Notes under the pieces: model-generated
Database searches by the model: none
What the model was told of the DNA's origin: nothing
What the model saw: only the letters and a program-made list of their open reading frames with translations
Part shown: positions 11,063 to 21,000 of the stretch, piece by piece
How positions within the stretch are numbered: the stretch's first letter is position 1
Layout of the letters: each line of letters opens with the position of its first letter
Assembly (NCBI GenBank): GCA_964016985.1
Contig: OZ024823.1
Span: forward strand, 63,322,514-63,386,513
DNA length: 64,000 nucleotides
Reading direction: 5' to 3'
Origin: Anodontia alba
Lineage: Eukaryota > Mollusca > Bivalvia > Lucinida > Lucinidae
Translations under genes and position numbers: made by a program

Positions 11063-11516
11063 ATACATTAACGTATAATGTGCTAGAATTTGTAGATTAG
11101 GAGGGAGAAGCTCCCCACATTCCAACACTGGTGATTAGATTCCCTTAACTTCTGGTTTAAGACTCAGGAAACTCTATGGAATCAGATACATTCAGTAAGA
11201 TATTCTTAAGAATGATCTATAGATTCACTAATAACATAATTCTAAGGTGACAATTACCTTAATCATATGTAGAGTGGACCGACAGTTTTCTTAAGCATCA
11301 GAGGCCTTACTTTCCTAGCCCCCCACCACTTTTTGGGCAACAAAGACTAGGCTTAATTGATGCAAACTGGTAATTTGCTGAGACATATCCCTCAGGTAAA
11401 ATTCTGCAAAGGTAGAAGATTGATTCCAGACTGCTGCTTTCAGGATGTCATTGAGAGGAACCTTATCAAAGAATACCCAGGTAGAAGATAGCGCCCTAAC
11501 TTCATGAGCTTTAATT
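11063..11516 (-). pseudogene. DIRS-like copy A: end repeat and tyrosine-recombinase C-terminus
   Basis: Positions 11063-11095 resemble the inverted terminal repeat of copy B (ATAATGTGCTA shared). From 11516 down to about 11330 the minus strand reads KAHEVRALSSTWVFF, then TFAEFYLRDM. These fit the His/Arg box and the tyrosine nucleophile of a DIRS-type tyrosine recombinase. The rest of the enzyme lies beyond a nested insertion at 13796-14640. Stops and missing residues make it a pseudogene. Confidence 0.65.
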
Positions 11517-11517
11517 T

Positions 11518-13406
11518 TTCAACAAGAGGGCCACAATGGCCCTGTATTGCTCACATGATGACCAGATAAATTGGCATTTTGGCCCTGTAGAAGAAGTGCA
11601 AATTAGATTTCCAAGATAGCAGCCATGGTGGCCAACTTGAATTTCTGATCAGAATGATTTTAGCTCTATTTTATCTACGTCATCTTTATGCTTCCTACCA
11701 AGTTTGGAGTCAAGAGCAGAAGCAAACAAAAGATTTTCAAGGTATTTTGATCTACTCGTCACCCCAATCTTCCTATCAAGTTTCCAGACAATCGACCTTT
11801 TGTTTCAGGAGAAGAAGCTAAACAAAGATTTTCAAAATGGCGGCCATGGTGGCCATCTTGGATTTCCTATCGGAACAAATTTAGTTATTTTTTTATCTAT
11901 AAGTCACCCTGATGCTTCCCACCAACTTTCATGCCAATTGGCTTTTCGTTTCAGGAGAAGAAGCGAAGTAGATTTTCAAGATGGTTGCCATGGTGGCCAT
12001 CTTGGATTTCAGATCGGAACAATTTTAGCAATTTTTTTATCTACAAGACACCCCGATGCTTCCTACCAAGTTTGGAGTCAATTGGCCTTTTGGTTCAGGT
12101 AAAGAAGAAGCGAAAAATAGATTTTCATGATGTCGGCCACCTTGGATTTCTGATCGGAACTATTTTAGCTACTTTTGATCTACAAGTCACCCCAATGCTT
12201 TCTAACAAGTTTCAAGTCAATTGGCCTTTCAGTTCAGGAGAAGCAGCGAAAAATGTATTTTAAAGATGGTGGCCATTTTGGATTTCTCATCAGAACAATT
12301 TTAGCTATTTTTGATGCATAAGTCACCCTGATGCTTCCTATCAAGTTTCAAGTCAATTGGCCTTTCGGTTCAGGAGAAGCAAAAACTAGATTTTCAAGAT
12401 GGAGACCATGGTGGCCATCTTGGATTTCCAATCAGTACAATATTAGCTATTTTTGATTTACAAGTCACCTTGATGCTTCCTACCAAGTTTCAAGTCAATT
12501 GGCCTTTTGGTTCAGGAGAAGCAGCGAAAAATAGATTTTCAAGATGGCCATGGTGGCCATTTTGGATTTCCGATCGGAATGAATTTTGCTATTTTTGATC
12601 TACAAGTCACCTTGATGCTTCCTACCAAGTTTCAATTCAATTGGCCTTTCGGACTAGGAGAAGAAGGGAAAAATTGATTTTCAAGCTGGCTGCCATAGTG
12701 GCCATCTTGCATTTATGATCGGAACGACTGTAGATAGTTTTGATCTACAAGCCACCCAGATGTTTCCAAGTTTCAAGTTAACTGGCCTTTAGGTTCAGGA
12801 GAAGAAGTGAAAAACAGATTTTCAGTGGCCATCTTGTATTTGGGATCCCACCAATTTTAGCTCTTTTTGATCTATAAGTCACTTTGATGTTGCCTGTCGA
12901 GTTTCAAGTCTATTGGCCTTTTGGTTCAGAAGAAGCGAAAAATAGATTTTAAAGATGGCCGCCTTGGTGGCCATCTTGGATTTCCAATTGGAATGATTAT
13001 ATCTATTTATGATCTACAAGTCACCAGATGCTTCCTACCAAGTTTCAAGTCAATTGGCCTTTTGGTTCAGGACAAGAAGCAAAAAATAGATTTTCAAGAA
13101 GGCCGCCATGGCGGCCATCTTGGATTTCTGACTGAAACGATTTTAGCAATTTTTGATCATTTTTGGGTGAAAACCGGAAAACCAGGGGAAAAACCACCTG
13201 ACAATTCGTAAGCAGAACCTGGCTTTCCCACATGTGACCCTAGCAAGGCTCGAACCACAGCTGTGAGAAACCTAATGGTGGGGCGTAGGAGTAGACTTTT
13301 AAAGCAAATTGTTGACGCTGCAGGATGGACGACGGATGACATACGACGGATATTGACGGATCACAATAGCTCAACCTAAGCACTTCATTCTCAGGTGAGT
13401 TAAAAA
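11518..13406. mobile_element. 142-bp tandem-array element (ATGGCGGCC family)
   Basis: The left end is ACAAGAGGGCCACAATGGCCC followed by TTGCTCACAT; the right end is CTCAGGTGAGTTAAA (13392-13406) after a GGACGACGG run (13325-13360). In between are about ten monomers of roughly 142 bp; GATGCTTCC or a variant lies at 11911, 12055, 12194, 12330, 12472, 12614, 12759, 12885 and 13027. Each carries a near-palindrome around GGCCATGGTGGCC. Related arrays occur at 16682-17120, 23531-24855 and 30746-31007. No coding. Confidence 0.7.
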
Positions 13407-13479
13407 GGAAATGTCTCCTCGGGTGAGTTTCCTATAGGCAAGCTTAATTGTATAAGCTACCCATCTCTAGACGAAAGTC

Positions 13480-13795
13480 TACTCTACTGACCGTTCTAAG
13501 GCGGTGGTCCCGGTGTTAGTCTTACTCTTTGTTGCTTTGAGGTTTATTCTACAAGGCGATTTGTTTTATGTCTTACCTTGTGTTATTTTGTTCTTGTGTT
13601 TTTCAGTCCTTTTAGCATTGCGATTACCTCGCTTGGAGAAGAGAAAGCTAATCTTAGTGCTTTTAGTACATTTGTTCAATTTGTGCTTGTTCGGTTTTGT
13701 CAGTTTCCCCTTCCTCTTGGTGTCTGGGAAGGGCTGCGGTTTGTGACATTATTGTGGCATTCCCTGAACTTTTCTCTTACCCTTTTTTGGAGATG
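13480..13795 (+). mobile_element. 3' end of the RT element (second copy)
   Basis: It matches the 3' untranslated region of the element at 8739-10597 in opposite orientation, for example CTAAGGCGGTGGTCCCGG, GATTACCTCGCTTGGAGAAG and GGGAAGGGCTGCGGTTTGTG. Only the 3' end is present, as expected for a 5'-truncated insertion. Together with the array at 11518-13406 it splits DIRS-like copy A. The short open frames here are not genes. Confidence 0.75.
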
Positions 13796-14640
13796 TCATG
13801 ATTGCCTTTACTTGGTAAAAATTGTCTAGTTCTAGTTTGATGATAAGAACTAGTCATTTTGAGGTAAAACTTTGATTCTCTAATCGGGCATAAAAGTCTA
13901 CCTAAATGTTCCCTTTTGCAATTTTGAGCTAAATTAGGGATGACTATAGGATCTGAACAGAAGCTGATTCTTTGCCAAAAGCCCAGTTTGTAAGATCAAT
14001 GAGACTGAACATCTGATTGATTGAACCTTACATGATTTGAATCCGTTGGCAGGGAGTGACTTTCGCTGGCCAATAAAAAGGCCATTTTCATAGTAACGTG
14101 AAGTTTGGAAACCTCGTGTAAAGGTTGATATGAGGCTTTCTGTAAAAAAGTAAGACCCAAGATAAATCCCATTTTGGGGTAAAAGACCTTTGGAAAAGGA
14201 CGTTGCAATTCAAACGATCCAATTAACTCTCATAAGATTCTATTACCAGTCTTAAATTTAAGTGTATTTGAAATCATGGATCTATAGCCCTTGATGGTAC
14301 TGATCTGACATTTTTTTCTCAGAACAAAGGTATATAAGGAAATCAGCTATGACAGTAAGAGAGGCTGGGACCCAATTAACCTTCTTTATTTGACACCAAT
14401 TGGAATATATGACCCATTTTGCGTCATAGATTCTCTGAGTAGATGCTCTTCTTGATTTTGAAAAAAACTCTGCAATGTTTTGCGAAAAGTTTTTATCTCA
14501 AATTGATTGCTTCATAATTCCCAAGGGTGAAGTTGGCAGGCTGGGAGGTTTTGATGTTGAAACTTTCCCATTGCTTGTGTTAATAAGTTTGGAAAGTATG
14601 GAAGTTGAATCGGGGCTGACACTAGTAACTAATATCTCTA
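13796..14640 (-). pseudogene. DIRS-like copy A: tyrosine recombinase N-terminal and middle part
   Basis: Minus-strand fragments in shifting frames match copy B and DIRS-type recombinases: FNIKTSQPANF near 14560, LQKASYQPLHEVSKLHVTMK near 14130, and IPNLAQNCKREH near 13930. It ends in GNHDIS at 13795, where the nested insertion begins. Several stops and frameshifts are visible. The start of the region is cut by a SINE fragment. Confidence 0.7.
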
Positions 14641-14649
14641 AGAACCTAT

Positions 14650-14753
14650 GATCAATCTTCACGAAAGAATATTGCCGACCTCGGCGGGGGTTGAACCCGC
14701 GACCTCCTGGTCTCCAGTCGGACGGCGCATCCAACTGAGCCACCGAGGCCGGC
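14650..14753 (-). mobile_element. tRNA-headed SINE, head-only fragment
   Basis: The tRNA-like head and about 40 bp of body are present. Box B is at 14686-14696 and box A at 14730-14741 on the minus strand. The rest of the body and tail are missing, the reverse of the usual 5' truncation. No clear target duplication is seen. Confidence 0.75.
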
Positions 14754-15103
14754 TTTATGATTTTGGTATAAATCCGAACCAATGATACTGTTGCAGCTAT
14801 GTGCAGATCTCCATGTTAATGATGTAAGTTGTTACCCTTGAATTAAGTACCCACAACATATGTTTTTGATGTGAAATTAGAAAAATATCAGCATATTTTG
14901 GTTGAAAAAATGCCTTATCTGGAGCTATGACTGCCTAGATAAGATTACTAAGTATTCCTTTGGTATATTTCTCAATAGCACATAAATATTTTAAATCATA
15001 AAGCTTTCTTTTACTGAACTGTTTTGTTCTCAATAACTGCAAAGAATCAAATTTAGGGTAACTGAGAAATGAAGAGCAAAAATGTCATTTAATAACTTCT
15101 TAC
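14754..15103. other. Intronic spacer
   Basis: Presumed intron 3' of the THADA exon at 15104-15229. It contains a short dispersed repeat near 14850-14935 (CCCACAACATATG), related to 7865-7950 and 39365-39450. No exon is recognised. Confidence 0.5.
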
Positions 15104-15229
15104 CTTGTGTCTACATTTTGTCAGTACTTTAATAAAAGTATCACAGATGTTCTGTACAAAGCTGAAGTCCACCAGCTGTTTGGTTGTTAGAAGAGTGCAA
15201 GTTACTTCACCCAAACAATAGCAACTCTC
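15104..15229 (-). CDS. THADA: THADA/Trm732 homologue, internal exon (DUF2428)
   Basis: This 126-nt exon is read on the minus strand as 42 codons with no stop. The acceptor is TTTGTGCAG just upstream (15230-15238) and the donor is AAG followed by GTAAGAAGT (15104 into 15103-15095). Both ends are phase 0. The peptide starts ESCYCLGEV, ends TFIKVLTKCRHK, and continues the CWNNIK end of the exon at 39070-39206. The join recalls the CWRSMKEV...LLG...RHRG pattern at the start of the DUF2428 region of THADA proteins. THADA is the animal relative of yeast Trm732, the partner of the Trm7 methyltransferase that 2'-O-methylates position 32 of tRNAs; fly THADA has been linked to SERCA and energy storage. 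The next exon should lie at lower coordinates and was not found, so it is probably outside the window. The assignment is by remembered family pattern. Confidence 0.82.
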
Positions 15230-16319
15230 CTGCACAAATATAAATATTGTACAACATTTTTACAGGAAATGTATCTTATTGTGTATAATGAGAACAATAA
15301 AGACAAAGAACAGTCTTATCTGCAATATTTTCAGTTCTATATTCCTCATCAAAACATTTTACAGTAATCATCCTGACATCAGACACCAATGTAGTAGGCG
15401 GAGAAAAATCTGTAAAGAAGTGCCAAGACTGTGTATCAAAACCAGGACCCTGAGATCACAAAGCAAGCACACAACCACTAGCTAAAAGGTCCAGACCAGT
15501 TAGACTGGTCAGTTATGCACTCTATATACCTATATAAATATTAACACATCTATTGGCTGTTCTTCTACACTTGTTTGACTCAAGATATGTGGAGTATTCA
15601 GATGATATTTTTTGTTATTTCTGTTATGACACACAATCCTCAATACATTGTTTTCCAATGTAGGGTATCTTTTTACTTACATAAGGCCATCTTCGCCTTA
15701 CCCTATGTATTATGCATTTTTAATGTCCAACAGGTAGGACACTACTTAATACAAATGGTTTACAGGTGCACTATACATGTAAAATACATACATGGCCACA
15801 CTTGGATGTACATAAATATTACACCGAATGATTCTGATAAGGGCTAACTAGCAGGATATAGGTGTTCGTCAGAGGACTGCAGTCCTTGGAAGAATCATTT
15901 CACCCTTCGAAAAAAAAAAAAGGTTGTAGCCTCCAATACTGAAGACAACTAAAGACGTCTTTATACGTGGATTAATTATAGATGATGAAATTTTAAAACA
16001 CACAACACATTAGGCCAAGAGCTATGCTCATCAAATATATAAACAAGAAAGATTTAAAGCATATACAGAGAGAAAGATATAGATGGCAAATAGTTTAGAC
16101 AAATAAATAAATATAATTAACAAGTGTACACATAAAATTCGCTAAATTAACCAAATAAGACATAGTGTGTAAGATATTGTAATCAGCATTCTCTTCGCAC
16201 TTGGTTGGAGCTGTACTGGTGATTAAATATTTTGATTAACCAACATGTTAATCAATTATAAAAGCCTATTGTGGGCAAGCATCCCCGGACGTCATGGCTT
16301 TGTTAGTAAAGGGTTGTGA
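15230..16319. other. Intronic sequence, nothing assigned
   Basis: AT-rich intron with no gene, RNA or clear mobile element. The open frames of 68 and 90 codons here have no family features and I treat them as chance. Confidence 0.45.
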
Positions 16320-16681
16320 GTTTTAAATCCATAAAATAGGAAACCCCAAAACCACAAACACATCCTCAGACCATGTAGAACAAATATGCATAGTTTCAAA
16401 ATGATTGGTAGACAATTCCAGGGGGATTTGCGTCTACAAGGTATCTGTTCCAATACTAATTGGACCTTAGAAAAACTAAGTCAAAAGAGTGAAAAAAAGT
16501 GATAAAAAATACTGGGATAATACCCAAAACTACACACACATCTTCAGACCAAATATAACAAGTATGCATAGTTTAAAGAGGATGGGTGGAAAACTGAAGG
16601 ATGAGTTGCGCCCACAAAGTATCATTCTAATATTAATCAGACCTGAAAAACAACGTCAAAAAAAGTAGAAAAAGTTGATAA
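16320..16681. repeat. Array C, left part
   Basis: About two monomers of roughly 175 bp share ACCACAAACACATC, ATGCATAGTTT and GTTGCGCCCACAAAGTATC. The same family resumes at 33172-33525. The two parts look like one array split by the nest of elements between 16682 and 33171. Confidence 0.6.
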
Positions 16682-17120
16682 ACAAGAGGGCCAAGATGGC
16701 CCTGTATCGCACACCTGATTACCAGATAAATTGCCTTTTTGGTTCAGGGAAAAAAGTGCAAAATAGATTTCCAAGATAGCAGCCATAGTGGCCATCTTGG
16801 ATTTCTGATAGGAACAATTTTAGCTATTTTTATCTACAAGTCACCCTGATGCTTCCTACCAAGTTTGGAGTCACTTGGCCTTTTGATTCAGGAGAAGAAG
16901 CAAAAAATAGATTTTCAAGATGGCAGCCATCATGAATTTCCAATCAGTATAATTTTAGCTATTTTTATCTACTAGTCACCCCGATGCTTCCTCTCAAGTT
17001 TCAAGACAATTGGCCTTTCGTTTCAGGAGAAGCAAAAAAAAAAAAAAAAGATCTTGGATTTCCAATCAGTCTAATTTTCGTTATTTTTTATCTACAAGTC
17101 ATCCTGACGCTTCCTACTAT
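16682..17120. mobile_element. Tandem-array element, left end and first monomers
   Basis: The left end is ACAAGAGGGCCAAGATGGCCC, with monomers of the 135-142-bp ATGGC family following. The array is cut at 17120 (CTTCCTACTAT) by the LTR retrotransposon and resumes at 23531 (CTATGTTGAATG). CTAT is the duplicated target. Confidence 0.75.
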
Positions 17121-17713
17121 TGTTATATAACAGGGTGTTCAATTGTTTTAAACAACATGTTTACTATGTTTCCATAAATAGCTTTATTTACTATGTTTCC
17201 AAAAATAACTTTCTGGAATGTTCAACATGTTTACAATAACATGATGTTTACATCCTTGATTCTGGACTGAGTTCTTTTTGGAATGTCATGGAAGATTTAG
17301 AAGTTTCTTGATTGGAACTGGAAAATAAGAGATGCTTGTAGTAAATTCTTTTTCTAGAACCTTCTTTGATATTATATAAGGAGAACAGATTTTCATCTGG
17401 GCATCTTTGTATATTTTCACTGGAAATTATTCTATACTGGATTACTTTACTATTTTATTCATTCTGGACTTAAATTCTGAATTCAGGAACATTAAATTGT
17501 GGGATCAGAAACTGATATTCAAAGGATTTGTTTTATAAATTCTCATGGATTATTTCAGAGGGACTTTGTGACATAAACTTGAAAGGTACTGTATACTTAC
17601 ATTATTTTGTTTTGAATCTTGTCTTATTTTTTTGTGAATAAATATTGTTAATAATTTAAAGCTTGTTGCTGGTTTCACTTTCATTTCTTTCTCGTTACGC
17701 CTGGCTCGTAACA
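17121..17713 (+). repeat. 5' LTR
   Basis: It begins TGTTATATAACAGG and ends GGCTCGTAACA, so it has TG...CA ends with TGTTA/TAACA inverted termini. It differs from the 3' LTR at three sites (near 17252, 17415 and 17593). Promoter and polyadenylation signals should lie inside; AATAAA occurs at 17637-17642 near the 3' end. Confidence 0.93.
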
Positions 17714-17718
17714 GAAAT

Positions 17719-17736
17719 TGGGGGCTCGTCCGGGAT
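17719..17736 (+). promoter_or_regulatory. Primer binding site, proline-tRNA type
   Basis: TGGGGGCTCGTCCGGGAT lies five bases after the 5' LTR. It is identical to the well-known 18-base site used by murine leukaemia-type retroviruses with tRNA-Pro. The inference is that minus-strand synthesis is primed by tRNA-Pro. Confidence 0.88.
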
Positions 17737-18015
17737 CGAACATTTTCTTGAGCTAAAACAAGTTTGAGCTTTTTAAAGAAAACAAATATTGATTTTTAAG
17801 GAAAAAAAAAATATTTGTTTGCTATAAAACAAGTACTGACTTTTAAAAAAATCTCAGTAAATATAAAAATATTTGTTTCATAAAAAACAAGTACTGACTT
17901 TCAAAAAATATTATAATAATAATAATAAAAAAAAAGCAAGTATTGACTTTTGAAAAATATCAATAAATAAACTCTGATTGATAAATCTACTTGATAAAAC
18001 CAGCAAAAAGCAATC

Positions 18016-21000
18016 ATGTTATTTGACCTTCAAGCTTTCATAGCTGCGCCTTCGCAGGAGCTGTTAAATTTGGCCAAAAAGTCAGATTTGTTGGACATTG
18101 CTGCTCACTATGAAGTGCCTTCTGTAAATAAGTCTATGTTAAAACAGGAAATAAAAAATATTTTGGTTCAATTTTTGGTTGATAAGGAAATTCTTGATTC
18201 TTCAGCTTTGTCTCTTGTTCTCATAACTCAGACAGGTTTGCAAATGCAGGAGCTTGAAATTCAGAAGCAAATTGAGTTAGAAAAATTAAGATTAGAACAA
18301 GAAAGACAAATGCAGAAGGAAAGAATGGAAATGGAAGAAAGAGTTCAGAAAGAAAGAATGGAAATGGAAGAGAGAGAGAAAGAAAAAGAAAGACAAATGC
18401 AGAAAGAAAGAATGGAAATGGAAGAAAGAGTGCAGAAAGAAAGAATGGAAATGGAAGAGAGAGAGAAAGAAAAAGAAAGACAAATACAGATAGAAAGGGA
18501 AAAAATAAAATTTGATACAGAATTAAAAATGAAAGAATTAGAAATGCAAAACATGACAGTAAAACGGCAACCTTTAGACTCTGGCACTCATTTTGATGTT
18601 ACCAAACACATCAGATTAGTTCCTCCATTTCAGGAAAAAGAGGTTGACAAATATTTTCTTCATTTTGAAAAAGTAGCAGAAAATTTAAAATGGCGAAAGG
18701 AGCACTGGACCTTGCTTTTGCAAAGTGTTATAATTGGGAAGGCTCGAGAAATATATACTCAGCTGACTGTCGAGCAGAGCTCCAGTTATGATACTGTAAA
18801 GGAATTAATTCTTAAGGCTTATGAGTTGGTCCCTGAGGCTTACAGGCAAAAATTTAGGAACTGTAAGAAAGAAAATGAGCAGACCCATGTAGAATTTGCT
18901 AGAACTAAAGAACAGCTATTTGACAGGTGGTGCTCTTCAAAGAAAATTGGCTCCGATCATGAAAAACTTAGGCAGCTCATGCTTGTAGAGCAGTTCAAAA
19001 GGTGCATAAATTCAGACATTAAGTCCTTTTTAGATGAGAAACAGGTTGAAACTTTGGAAGCTGCAGCTCGACTTGCAGATGATTATGCTTTAACACATAA
19101 AGTTTCCTTTATAAATAAGTCAAATCCCTCTAGAAGACCATTTTTCCCACATTCAGGATCCAAACATAGTCCTAGTAATCCACCTGGTAGTCATAGCCAA
19201 ACAATTACTCCCAAACCCAAACCTTCTGGTGAAGATAAAGATCAAAATCCCTTATCTCAACCAATTTGCAATTATTGCAAAAGGACAGGTCATATTATAT
19301 CTGAATGTTTACATTTGAAAAGAAAGAAAGAAAAACAAGAGGGGCTTAAACCTACTGGCCTTACCTCTTTACGGTCAAAACCACAGTCATGTGTTAAGGA
19401 GGAAGATCCTATCCAGACCGAAAGGCCTGAGACTGATTCTGTTATGGAGATTTATGAACCATTCTTATCAGATGGTATTGTGTCACTAAATAGTGACTAT
19501 GCCCAGTCTACCCCAATTAAAATCTTACGAGATACTGGAGCTTCTCAATCCCTTATTTTAGCAGATACTCTGCCTTTTTCTGAGAAGACTTCTTCTGTGA
19601 CAAGTGTCCTTATTCAGGGTGTAGAGTGTGGATTTGTTAATGTTCCTCTTCATAACATTTATTTATCCTCAGACTTGGTAACTGGTTTAGTGGCTGTTGG
19701 TATTCGACCTTCTTTACCTTTTAAAGGTGTTCACTTACTGTTAGGCAATGACTTAGCAGGAGATAAGGTTGTGGTAAATCCACTTTTGACTACTATACCT
19801 TGTCTTGATCAGCCACCTGATCCCATTGAACAGGAAATCCCTGATCTGTACCCATCTTGTGCTGTTACAAGGGCCATGGCAAAGAAAGCAAAACAGAATG
19901 ATGGGGAAATTGATTTAACTGATACCTTTTTGGGTCAGTCTTTTACAGACGAGATTATAAATTCTCTTTCACCCAGCCTGTCTGGCAAGCAGACAGACTT
20001 AAGTGACAAGTCAGAGTCCAGTCATTACTCTTCAGTATTAAATGACCAAGGTCAAGGTCATGACTTGGTGTCAAGGTCACAATTTTGTAAGGAACAGCAT
20101 AATGATCCTGAAATTTTGCCTTTGCTTGAAAGGGCTTTAGATGAGAAAGAAATAGATCAAGTCCCAGTCTGTTTTTATGTCAAAAATGACATTTTAATGA
20201 GAAAATGGCGTCCTCCTGATGTCTCAGCAGAAGACGAGTGGACTGTTAACCACCAAATAGTGGTTCCAAGGGTTTATCGCCCTGAAATTTTGAACTTGGC
20301 CCATGAGACTCCCATGTCAGGTCATTTAGGTGTAAACAAGACTTATCACAAAATTCTTAACAATTTTTACTGGCCAGGGTTAAAATCTGACGTTTCTCAA
20401 TTTTGTAAATCTTGCCATACTTGTCAGATGGTAGGAAAACCCAACCAGACAATACCAAAAGCTCATTTACAGCCCATACCTGCTTTTGATGAACCTTTTA
20501 GCAGAATAATTATTGACTGTGTTGGTCCCTTGCCTAAAACCAAGTCAGGCCATGAGTATCTTCTCACTATAATGTGTGCTTCTACACGTTTCCCAGAAGC
20601 CATTCCACTTCGGAATATTAAAACAAAGAATATTGTTAAGGCTTTGGTAAAGTTTTTCACATTTATAGGCCTTCCAAAGTCTGTTCAGTCGGATCAGGGC
20701 TCAAATTTCATGTCAGGAATTTTTCAACAGGTCATGCATGAGTTGGGAATTACTCAATTTAAATCATCACCTTACCATCCTGAAAGTCAAGGTGCCCTTG
20801 AAAGATTTCATCAGACACTGAAAAATATGATCAGGTCATACTGCTTTGACACTGAAAAAGATTGGGATGAAGGCATTCATTTGTTGTTGTTTGCCGTTAG
20901 AGAATCTGTTCAGGAATCTCTTGGTTTCAGCCCATTTGAGCTGGTATTTGGCCACACTGTGCGTGGACCTTTGAAACTTTTGAAAGAGAAATTTCTCTCA

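Noticed and set aside
18292..18587. Phe/Ser/His-rich minus-strand frames
   Set aside because: Antisense shadow of the repetitive coiled coil of gag.
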